Source of the DNA: Deltaproteobacteria bacterium
GTDB lineage: Bacteria; Desulfobacterota; Syntrophia; Syntrophales; Smithellaceae
Direction: 5' to 3'
Assembly: GCA_011046295.1 (NCBI GenBank)
Contig: DSAV01000141.1
Location: 1 to 21,418, forward strand
Length of the DNA: 21,418 bases
Program-made: the position numbers and the translations under genes
Part shown: piece after piece, positions 14,988 to 21,418 of the stretch
Numbering within the stretch: the first letter of the stretch is position 1
Layout: each line of letters begins with the position of its first letter
Notes under the pieces: model-generated
Seen by the model: the letters and a program-made list of their open reading frames with translations, nothing else
Databases searched by the model: none
What the model was told of the DNA's origin: nothing

Positions 14988-16046
14988 CTAGCGGATAAAA
15001 ATCGGGTTGGAAAAAATCCAGGGGCGCAGCTTGCCGCAGGATTGCAGATAAACTTCCACTCGATAAACCCCCGGTTCGGAAACTTGCCGGGAAAACCCTG
15101 ATGTCCTTTCTTCTTGTATCAGCAAGCCCTCGCGTATCACGCGGACAAGCGCTTTAGCGGGTAAAGAGACTTTTAAACAAGCCCCGCCGCCGAGCGTAAA
15201 TTCATCACCCATCTGATAAAGAGCATCTCCCTGTTCAACAAAAAAAGCGAAACCGCGCGCTTTACGGAAATATTCCAGCGCGAAATAAGCGCGGCCGGCC
15301 AAGAGCGCCTGAAGAATTGCCTCTTTATCTTTTCGGCCGTCCCCGCTTAGTTTTTCCTTTGTTAAAACATGCGTACTGATGAATTTGAAAGCACGCTCGA
15401 AAGAAAAAGCGATAAAGGTTATCCCCAAAAATTTTTTTGTGCTGGCGTGGTTATCGAGCTCACCAATCCCGAAGATTTTTTGCTGCTGATTAAGCGCGTC
15501 CCAGCGCTGCAGGGTTAAATCTCTGGGGCCGCGCAGGAACCAGGCGGGAAAGAGAAAGCTCAAAAAACCTTTAAAATAGCCGCTGAGGCTTTTTTGCCAG
15601 TCGGTCATAAAATCCCAGATGCCCATGCCACTGTAGCCGCTGACCGTCCAATCGTTCCAGTGGTAATGTTTCACGTGAAACGTTTTGGTTCCTTCATGGT
15701 CGGGGTGGGCGATGATGCCGAATCCGCCCTGGGCGTTGACTTCATCGATATATTTCTGCGGGGGAGTGACTTCATCATATTTTGAATAAAACAAAGGCGT
15801 GTTGATTTTGAAGGCCAGGTAATGATTGAAACGCGGAGAAATTTCCTGTCCGACAATCAGCAAGGTTTGATCATGCCAGCCTTCCCAGCCCTCTTTTTTT
15901 GCCCGCAGGTGGTCATGATCCGTCAGCATCAAAAAATCTATGGAATTTTTGTTTGCGGCTTGCAGAATGCTCTCCAGCGGAGCGCAACCGTCAAAGGAAA
16001 AAGACGAGTGTAGATGAATGACGCCGGTGTAGTCAAATAACTTCAT
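14988..16046 (-). CDS. PHP-domain metal-dependent phosphoesterase-like protein
   Basis: A 352-residue protein of the polymerase-and-histidinol-phosphatase superfamily. Metal-binding motifs appear in order: HLH (H11, H13) near the start, TDHDH (residues 42-46), Glu68 in VGQE, AHPDH (113-117), and GELDNH near residue 210. These match a trinuclear metal site of a stand-alone PHP protein; relatives hydrolyse phosphoesters such as nucleotides or sugar phosphates, and the substrate here is unknown. After about residue 270 comes a beta-rich tail (KVSLPAKALVRVIREG, then GVYRVEVYL) like the C-terminal domain often fused to such hydrolases. No membrane segment is clear. A parS-like palindrome lies within codons 122-127. 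It lies downstream of degP but behind degP's terminator, so it probably has its own promoter; none was identified. Confidence 0.85.
   Translation of the reverse strand: MKLFDYTGVIHLHSSFSFDGCAPLESILQAANKNSIDFLMLTDHDHLRAKKEGWEGWHDQTLLIVGQEISPRFNHYLAFKINTPLFYSKYDEVTPPQKYIDEVNAQGGFGIIAHPDHEGTKTFHVKHYHWNDWTVSGYSGMGIWDFMTDWQKSLSGYFKGFLSFLFPAWFLRGPRDLTLQRWDALNQQQKIFGIGELDNHASTKKFLGITFIAFSFERAFKFISTHVLTKEKLSGDGRKDKEAILQALLAGRAYFALEYFRKARGFAFFVEQGDALYQMGDEFTLGGGACLKVSLPAKALVRVIREGLLIQEERTSGFSRQVSEPGVYRVEVYLQSCGKLRPWIFSNPIFIR
15667..15682. other. parS-like ParB-binding site
   Basis: TGTTTCACGTGAAACG matches the widely conserved chromosomal parS sequence TGTTTCACGTGAAACA at 15 of 16 bases. The inner 14 bases are a perfect palindrome. 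It is embedded in coding sequence for T-F-H-V-K-H (residues 122-127 of the PHP protein). parS sites are the centromere-like loading sites for ParB and usually cluster near the replication origin, often inside genes. No second copy was seen in this window. Confidence 0.8.
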
Positions 16047-16079
16047 GCTTGCTGATTAATCTTCCCTTATAAATTTGTC

Positions 16080-16119
16080 CAGGAAAAAATAAAAAAGGCA
16101 GGCCGTAAGGCCTGCCTTT
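16080..16119 (-). terminator. Rho-independent terminator of degP
   Basis: Read on the minus strand, AAAGGCAGGCC and GGCCTGCCTTT form an 11-pair perfect stem (16094-16104 with 16109-16119) with a four-base loop. It is followed by TTTTTTATTTTTT-like sequence. It begins about 22 bases after the protease stop codon and separates it from the PHP gene. Confidence 0.92.
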
Positions 16120-16141
16120 CGGACTTTTTGTATGGTATTTT

Positions 16142-17629
16142 TTACTCCGTCCGTATCGCGACGAAGAAGGTGGAATTGCCGCGCCTGACGAGCAACGTCA
16201 CGCTTTTGTTCGCCGCGGCCTTGGTGATTTCTTTCGTGTATTCTTTCATTGAGCTAATCTTTACCCTGTTCACCTGCACAATGACATCTCTAGGTTGAAT
16301 GCCCACATTGTCCGCCGGGCTGCCGGGGGCCACATTGGTGATTATTACGCCGGCATCACGTGGAATGCCCAGTTGCCGGGACACTTCGGGCGAAATATCC
16401 TGGGCTACGATACCGAAATGCCCTTCCCTATCTTTAGTTGATGCCACTTCCTGGGTATCTTTACGTTCGCCGACAGTAACTCTGAAAGTAATTTCTTTTC
16501 CGTCACGAATTACTTTAATGGTGGCCCTTTCGCCAACCTTTACCGCGGCGATGGTCAGAAGCAGGGATTGAGTGTCTTTAATCGGCTTGCCATTAATTTC
16601 GATGATAATGTCCCCAACTTTTATTCCTGCCTTGTCGGCGGGATCATCCTTAAAAACATCAGAAACCAAGGCGCCCGTCCGGTCTTTAAGATTTAAATTT
16701 TTTGCGATATCTTCGGTGATATCCTGCACAGATATTCCCAGCCAGCCGCGGGTGACGCGTCCTTTTGTCTTTAAATCGCTTAAAATTGATTTGGCCATGT
16801 TAATGGGGATTGCAAAACCAATGCCCTGTCCATGTGCGACAATCGCGGTATTGATACCGATAACTTTTCCGTCCATAGAAAACAGCGGCCCGCCGCTGTT
16901 GCCGGGATTAATCGACGCGTCGGTTTGAATAAAGTTATCGTAAGGCCCCGCGCCAATAACGCGGCCTTTCGCGCTGACAATTCCCGCCGTGACGGTTGCT
17001 TCCAGGCCGAAAGGATTGCCGACGGCAACAACCCATTCACCGACTTTAACCTGATCGGAATCGCCGATATCCGCTACCGGCAAACTGTTTTTCGGTTTGA
17101 TTTTAATCAGGGCGATATCCGTTTTAGGATCAGTTCCTATAACTTTTGCCTCGTATTCGCGGTCATCTGCTACTTTAACCAGGATTTTATCCGCTTTTTC
17201 CACCACGTGATTGTTGGTAAAAATATAACCGTCATTGCTGATGATAAAACCGGAGCCGAGACTGCGCTGCTGAAATTCGCGCTGGGGAATATCGCCGAAA
17301 AAGCGGTCAAAGAAATCATCACCAAATGGTCCAGGTCCGCCGAAGGGTGAGCGGCCGAAAGGAGAACCGAAGCCTCTGGTTGTTTTTGTCGTGCTGATGT
17401 TCACGACCGCGGGCTTAACGCGCTGTGCCAACTCGGAAAAGGAAAGAGGTACTTTTGCTACTTCAGGCGAAGTGGCAACCAAAGGAGCTGTTGCCGAGGC
17501 TGTTTGCACATCCGGAATTGACGAAGGCATAAAAGATGAACGCAAAACTTCCACCAGTGAAACTATAAAAAAGGCGATTAAAAACGCCAGTAAAAACATA
17601 AAAAATGTTTTTCTGTTTGGGCTTTTCAT
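16142..17629 (-). CDS. degP: Do-like periplasmic serine protease, DegP/HtrA family
   Basis: A 495-residue trypsin-fold protease-chaperone for envelope quality control. A hydrophobic N-terminal segment (about residues 8-29, FFMFLLAFLIAFFIV) acts as signal or membrane anchor; no clear signal-peptidase site is seen, so a tethered DegS-like placement is possible. The catalytic triad is H141 (TNNHVVE), D171 (TDIALI) and S245 (GNSGGPL). A Phe/Gly/Pro-rich flexible stretch lies at 86-115. Two PDZ domains follow, about 270-365 (RGWLGISVQDI) and 385-490 (FGIVAQDIS). Two PDZ domains match DegP/DegQ rather than DegS, which has one. ATG 17629 is chosen because GGAGG lies six bases upstream; a longer frame to 17830 would start inside or beyond the promoter. 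It has its own promoter and a strong terminator. Confidence 0.94.
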   Translation of the reverse strand: MKSPNRKTFFMFLLAFLIAFFIVSLVEVLRSSFMPSSIPDVQTASATAPLVATSPEVAKVPLSFSELAQRVKPAVVNISTTKTTRGFGSPFGRSPFGGPGPFGDDFFDRFFGDIPQREFQQRSLGSGFIISNDGYIFTNNHVVEKADKILVKVADDREYEAKVIGTDPKTDIALIKIKPKNSLPVADIGDSDQVKVGEWVVAVGNPFGLEATVTAGIVSAKGRVIGAGPYDNFIQTDASINPGNSGGPLFSMDGKVIGINTAIVAHGQGIGFAIPINMAKSILSDLKTKGRVTRGWLGISVQDITEDIAKNLNLKDRTGALVSDVFKDDPADKAGIKVGDIIIEINGKPIKDTQSLLLTIAAVKVGERATIKVIRDGKEITFRVTVGERKDTQEVASTKDREGHFGIVAQDISPEVSRQLGIPRDAGVIITNVAPGSPADNVGIQPRDVIVQVNRVKISSMKEYTKEITKAAANKSVTLLVRRGNSTFFVAIRTE

Positions 17630-17682
17630 ACAAACCTCCACTTTATTGTTGTCGCACCCTGCCGGGCTTTGTTTCAAAAATG

Positions 17683-17710
17683 AATATAACGATTGAGCTG
17701 TTTTTGTCAA
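17683..17710 (-). promoter_or_regulatory. Sigma-70-like promoter for degP
   Basis: On the minus strand TTGACA (17705-17710) and TATATT (17683-17688) are separated by 16 bases. The start of transcription should fall near 17676, giving a leader of about 45 bases with GGAGG ahead of the ATG at 17629. I see no obvious extracytoplasmic-sigma (RpoE-type) promoter, so constitutive expression is plausible. Confidence 0.7.
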
Positions 17711-18473
17711 TGTAAATCGGATTAAGGCGTGGCTGCAACAGGAGATAAATACGGGCGAAACATAGTTAATTGCCGGCGCGAAGCATATAGCCGCCCAGAG
17801 ATAACAGGCTGCTGAAAAAAATTCGGTCAAACTTGCTTACCTTTGGACATAAAAAGCATAAAAGCCAACATTATTGTGCGCAAGTTTTATCGCTGCAAAA
17901 AAAGATTTACCGGCGCCCGGCATCGAGCCTCGCCGCATGAACTTGCCCGGATGATTTGTGTATATTTTTAAAGGAAGGAAAGAATTTTAAAAAGCGTTTC
18001 TATTTTCCGGTATGCCTGCGGCAAAATGGGCGTATAGTATTGATTTTACTGGAATTTATCGATTGGCCGTGTTTTGACAAGAATATTTGTGAGGATGATT
18101 TCCTTGCAGACTTATAGCCATCTTTCGGGTAAATATTCCGCCAATAAATGAAAAAAGATGGTTAATGCTCAAATCAAAGCGAAAATCTGCCCGATAATTT
18201 TTTAAGTGGTATGGCATACGTCGCTTGCGGATTGCGGCCGTATGCATTAATCGGTCAAAAAAATTTTTGCAGAGATGCCTGTAACATGAAGTTCCTGCTT
18301 TTTTGTAATATGCTTGTTGAATAGTATTTTTTTGCAACGCAATAAGGCCACGCGTCAGCAACCATCATCAACGATACCGGTAAATATTTTTTGGACGGCG
18401 CCTCATTCCTGAAATTTATTGTAATGTAGAGCTGAAACTGTTAAACTGTGACGTAAAAACAGGTTGAAACAAA
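17711..18473. other. Long gene-poor gap between divergent degP and amidase genes
   Basis: Some 760 bases hold no credible gene on either strand; the one 101-codon frame (18056-18361, minus) starts with TTG, lacks a ribosome site and has no recognisable protein features. Structures seen are a perfect 7-bp inverted repeat GCATACG (18214-18220) / CGTATGC (18239-18245) around an 18-base loop with TTGCGG twice, and CCATCTTT (18118-18125) / AAAGATGG (18154-18161). A weak amidase promoter could be TTGGAC (18391-18396) with TTTATT (18415-18420). The stretch may be degraded sequence or a long regulatory region. Confidence 0.45.
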
Positions 18474-20843
18474 ATGAAAAGGAAAGCCCTTTCATTTTTT
18501 ATATTGCTGCTAGTCTTATTTGTCCTCTTTCCGTCGCGTGGTTTCGCCCTTACGGGAATAATCAACATTCGCCACTGGACGGCTCCTGACAACAGCAGGA
18601 TTGTTATTGATACCACTTCCGAGGCAAGTTACGCCATTTTAAAGGACGGCGAAAAACTCATCGTCGACATTTTTCAATCAGAACTTTTGCCCGATGTATC
18701 TTCAGAGTATCTTATCGGCATGCCTGCCGTCAGTAAAATAACGGTTAAGGAAGTTGATAAAAACACAACCCGTCTCGAAATTGATTTGGCCAAAAATGTT
18801 TCCACAAGCGTCTTTAATCTTGGTGAAATTTTAGATAAGCCGCATCGTATCGTTATTGATTTAAGCATGCCCGAAATTGAGCGGCAGGAAACAGATGAAC
18901 GTATCAGAATCGGCGTGGAGGGAAAAAAGCGAATAATTGTTCTTGACCCCGGCCACGGAGGCGAAGATCCCGGAGCGATAGGACTTCTCGGCACTCAGGA
19001 AAAAGACATCGTTTTGCAAATCGCGCGTGAATTACGCGAGCTTCTTGTGGAAAGGGGCTACAAGATTTTTATGACTCGCGACGGCGACTACTTTGTTTCT
19101 CTGGAGCAAAGAGGAAGAATAGCCCGCCAGTATAACGCGGATCTTTTTATCAGCATTCACGCGGACGCGGCGACGACAAGGCAGGCCAGGGGCTCATCAG
19201 TTTACAGCCTTTCCACTATCGCCGCCAGTGACGAAGCATCACGGCTTCTGGCGGCGAGCCAGAACCTCTCGGACATTATCGGAGGTGATCCTGACAGCAA
19301 TAATAATTTTGAAGTTGACCCCATCCTTTTGAACATGCTGCAAACTGAAGCGCTGAACAAAGCGCGCTCTTTTGGGTCAACTTCCCTGGAGATGCTCAAA
19401 AGAGTAAATGACCTGAAATTTAATACAGTTCAGGGCGCGCCTTTCCGGGTGCTGCGGCTTCCCGACATCCCCGCCATTCTAGTAGAGACAGCCTATCTTT
19501 CCAACCCGCAGGAAGAACTGTTGCTCAGGAGCAAAGCTTTTCGCCGCGATATCGCCTGGGCAGTGGCTGCCGCTGTAACTCAGTACATGCCGATACCATC
19601 ATCTCTGGCTTTTCTGGAGAAGGACGCTCAATACCGTCCCCAATCCCATGCTGTTGCTCTGGGGAAAAAAGACATCATCTATAAAGTTAAAAGGGGGGAC
19701 AACCTGGAGACAATAGCCGCGGATCACGGGACCACCGTGCGAACTCTAATGGAAGCCAACAAGATTAAATCGAAAAACCGTATCTACGCGGGACAGTCAT
19801 TAAAAATTCCCGGCGGATATATTGTTGATGAAACTGATACAACGCCGGCTGTTTATACTGTCGCGTCGGGCGACACGCTGGAGCGCGTGGCCCGACGCTA
19901 TGGTGTTTCCATGGCAGATCTTATGCGGATAAACAATATTCAATCGAAAGACCGGATTTACATTGGCCAACGGCTCGCGCTTGCGCCTCCGTCTTCCGCT
20001 CCTTCCCGTCCCGCGGCGCACGTAATTGCCCGCGGCGAAACACTGGGAGAAATCGCCCTGCAATACGGAATTACCACGGCTCAGCTGATGCGGATGAACA
20101 ATATTAAAGCGCCGGACAGGATATTCGCTGGTCAGAAATTGTCATTATCTGAATCTCCCTCTTCGCCGCGTGCCGAAACTCACGTAGTCACGCGCGGGGA
20201 TACGCTGGAGAGAATTGCCCGCCGTTACGATATGACCGTCGAAGAGCTGATGCGGCTCAATAATATTCAGTCACAGAACCGTATATACATTGACCAGAAA
20301 ATTGCCCTGTCCGCTCCTCCTTCCGCTTCGCCTTTTCCTGCGCGTTCGGCAACAACATATGTGGTTTTGCCGGGAGACACACTGGGTGGTATTGCCCAGA
20401 AAAATGATCTGACCGTGGCGGAGCTGATGCGCTTGAACAACATTAAGTCTCAGGACCGGATATACGCGGGGCAGCGTCTTGTGCTTGCAGATACTTCTGC
20501 CGAATCGCCCGCGCGCCCGGAAAAGCATGTGGTTACATCCGGCGAAGCCCTGGAGCAGATTGCCCGCCGTTATGATGTGACAGTTGCGGACTTGATGGAA
20601 GCCAATAATCTTCAGTCCAGAGACCGGATATATGTCGGGCAAAAAATCAGCATACCGGAAAACCTCGGCGCCGGTGCCGGCAATGCCAAAGCAACCGAGC
20701 AAATCTATACCGTCGGCCGCGGCGATACGCTGGAGGGCATCGCGAAGCGCTTCAACACCACCATCGAATCTTTGATGGCCGCCAACAATCTCGAATCCAG
20801 CAATCTGATATTCGCGGGACAAAAAATTATCATCTCCCAGTGA
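18474..20843 (+). CDS. N-acetylmuramoyl-L-alanine amidase (AmiC-like) with AMIN, Amidase_3 and seven LysM domains
   Basis: A 789-residue exported cell-wall hydrolase that cleaves the amide between N-acetylmuramic acid and the stem peptide, typically for daughter-cell separation. The signal peptide (about 1-24, hydrophobic, ending GFA) is followed by an AMIN domain (about 26-125, RIVIDTTSEASYAIL) that targets septal peptidoglycan in relatives. The zinc amidase domain (about 153-372) has ligands H161 (DPGHGG), E176 (QEKDI), H229 (SIHAD) and catalytic E338 (VETAYLSN). The C-terminus carries seven LysM repeats starting near residues 403, 461, 516, 570, 629, 685 and 745, with Ser/Pro/Ala linkers. 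Enterobacterial AmiA/B/C lack LysM, so seven copies are notable. A long insertion between H229 and E338 resembles the regulatory helix of division amidases. Only a weak AGG precedes the ATG. Confidence 0.95.
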   Translation: MKRKALSFFILLLVLFVLFPSRGFALTGIINIRHWTAPDNSRIVIDTTSEASYAILKDGEKLIVDIFQSELLPDVSSEYLIGMPAVSKITVKEVDKNTTRLEIDLAKNVSTSVFNLGEILDKPHRIVIDLSMPEIERQETDERIRIGVEGKKRIIVLDPGHGGEDPGAIGLLGTQEKDIVLQIARELRELLVERGYKIFMTRDGDYFVSLEQRGRIARQYNADLFISIHADAATTRQARGSSVYSLSTIAASDEASRLLAASQNLSDIIGGDPDSNNNFEVDPILLNMLQTEALNKARSFGSTSLEMLKRVNDLKFNTVQGAPFRVLRLPDIPAILVETAYLSNPQEELLLRSKAFRRDIAWAVAAAVTQYMPIPSSLAFLEKDAQYRPQSHAVALGKKDIIYKVKRGDNLETIAADHGTTVRTLMEANKIKSKNRIYAGQSLKIPGGYIVDETDTTPAVYTVASGDTLERVARRYGVSMADLMRINNIQSKDRIYIGQRLALAPPSSAPSRPAAHVIARGETLGEIALQYGITTAQLMRMNNIKAPDRIFAGQKLSLSESPSSPRAETHVVTRGDTLERIARRYDMTVEELMRLNNIQSQNRIYIDQKIALSAPPSASPFPARSATTYVVLPGDTLGGIAQKNDLTVAELMRLNNIKSQDRIYAGQRLVLADTSAESPARPEKHVVTSGEALEQIARRYDVTVADLMEANNLQSRDRIYVGQKISIPENLGAGAGNAKATEQIYTVGRGDTLEGIAKRFNTTIESLMAANNLESSNLIFAGQKIIISQ
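19680..20840 (+). repeat. Array of seven LysM-coding repeats
   Basis: Seven related units of about 45 codons begin at roughly 19680, 19854, 20019, 20181, 20358, 20526 and 20706, separated by linkers of about 10-15 codons. Each encodes a LysM fold with G(D/E)(T/N/A)LE near its start, a central LM..NN.., and a closing RI(Y/F)xxQ. Units 2 to 5 share LMR(I/M/L)NNI, while units 1, 6 and 7 have LMEANK/LMEANN/LMAANN, suggesting internal duplication of the middle units. Confidence 0.88.
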
Positions 20844-20871
20844 TTGATATTGCGCCGATAACAAGAATAAT
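20844..20871 (+). promoter_or_regulatory. Possible promoter for the downstream hydrolase
   Basis: TTGATA (20844-20849) and AATAAT (20866-20871) are separated by 16 bases, directly after the amidase stop. Both boxes are close to consensus but common in AT-rich sequence, so this is tentative. Confidence 0.4.
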
Positions 20872-20906
20872 CATACAGAAATCATTTGTCTTAACCGTGT
20901 CAATAT

Positions 20907-21418
20907 ATGATTAATAACTTTTTGCCCGCACCTATGTATATTAAAAGCGCAAAAGGCGGAAAGCTCGCCTTGTATCGCTTCGAGAACGAGTCATCGGCGT
21001 ATCCTCCGATAATCATGACGCACGGGACTTTTTCCAATGCTTCTATTTGTAAGGAGCTGGCGACATTTCTCCAAAAAGAAGGATTTGACTGTTGGATTTA
21101 TGAATGGAGCGGGCATGGCAAAAGCGCCTACGGTGACTTTAGACCGGATGCGGAAGATTACGCGCTGAACGATGTTCCCGCGGTTTTAAAAGCCGTGCGC
21201 CAAAATACAAAACACGAAAATTGCATTTGGGTGGCGCACAGCGGCGGCGGTTTTTTACCGCTGATGTATTTGGCGAGGAATCCCCAAAGGCAAAAGGAAT
21301 TTCAGGCGCTGGTTACGCTTGGTTCGCAAACCACCGGCGCCGGCAAAACGTTGGCGCAGAAATTTAATATAGCCATGGTAATGCTGTTGATAAAACTTCT
21401 CGGATATATGCCCGGGCC
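20907..21418 (+). CDS. Alpha/beta hydrolase fold protein, N-terminal part (cut by window edge)
   Basis: The frame is open from ATG 20907 to the window end, 170 full codons. It shows an alpha/beta hydrolase entry strand ending in IIMTHGTFSNA (oxyanion HG), then WIYEWSGHGKS, and a nucleophile elbow WVAHSGGG with the expected serine in place of a strict GxSxG. The catalytic Asp and His would lie beyond the window. Substrate cannot be inferred; esterase, lipase or thioesterase activity is equally possible. No clear ribosome site precedes ATG 20907 or the in-frame ATG 20934, so the start is uncertain. It lies 63 bases after the amidase gene on the same strand and could be co-transcribed or use its own weak promoter. 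Confidence 0.82.
   Translation, partial: MINNFLPAPMYIKSAKGGKLALYRFENESSAYPPIIMTHGTFSNASICKELATFLQKEGFDCWIYEWSGHGKSAYGDFRPDAEDYALNDVPAVLKAVRQNTKHENCIWVAHSGGGFLPLMYLARNPQRQKEFQALVTLGSQTTGAGKTLAQKFNIAMVMLLIKLLGYMPG

Noticed and set aside
17203..17212. CACGTG inside degP as a possible second parS
   Set aside because: Only the central six bases match; flanks do not fit the parS palindrome.
17630..17830. 67-codon N-terminal extension of degP
   Set aside because: It runs through the predicted promoter, while ATG 17629 has a strong GGAGG and starts directly at a signal/anchor segment.
18056..18361. 101-codon frame on the minus strand in the gap before the amidase
   Set aside because: TTG start without ribosome site and composition like translated noncoding DNA.

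Overview
The window looks like chromosomal DNA from a Gram-negative, probably anaerobic bacterium of the Desulfobacterota (Deltaproteobacteria) type, possibly Syntrophales-like. That guess rests on gene content: a lipopolysaccharide-sugar gene pair, a periplasmic Do-type protease, an AMIN-domain amidase, a two-gene hot-dog dehydratase, and an ADP-forming acyl-CoA synthetase. No rRNA, tRNA or CRISPR array was recognised. Most genes are housekeeping or metabolic, in short operons on both strands.

Layout. Bases 1-79 are the last codons of an IS30-type transposase, ending in the stop codon region of rsmG (76-741, minus). A TrmJ-like RNA methyltransferase (837-1574) runs divergently from rsmG. Next is an iron-type alcohol dehydrogenase plus a DegT-type aminotransferase (1671-4071). 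They resemble KdnB and KdnA, which turn Kdo into 8-amino-Kdo for lipopolysaccharide; a clear terminator follows. A small conserved protein of unknown role (4164-4670) follows a near-consensus promoter placed so close that its mRNA should be leaderless. Bases 4692-5305 (minus) hold a decayed CNNM/DUF21 membrane-protein locus. A strong promoter then drives a Ste24-like M48 protease and an FmdB-type zinc-ribbon protein with overlapping stop and start (5586-7348). Two MaoC/hot-dog proteins (7478-8409) follow and converge on a DUF2600/YtpB-like large-terpene synthase (8443-9501, minus).

The second half holds a BaiN/HI0933-type flavoprotein (9645-11000), an MFS transporter (11078-12355, minus), a fused ATP-grasp plus CoA-binding acyl-CoA synthetase (12793-14970), a PHP-domain phosphoesterase (14988-16046, minus), a DegP/HtrA protease with its own promoter and terminator (16142-17629, minus), an almost empty 840-base gap, an N-acetylmuramoyl-L-alanine amidase with seven C-terminal LysM repeats (18474-20843), and the first part of an alpha/beta hydrolase cut by the window edge (20907-21418).

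The most noteworthy signals are: (1) a 15/16 match to the ParB centromere site parS inside the PHP gene, which with rsmG suggests an origin-proximal location; (2) the KdnA/KdnB-like pair; (3) a YtpB-like terpene synthase in a probable Gram-negative; (4) the step-by-step decay of the DUF21 locus; (5) a likely leaderless conserved gene. Envelope functions recur (Kdo8N, DegP, amidase, Ste24-like protease), but the genes do not form one obvious system. I found no convincing wholly new multi-gene system.
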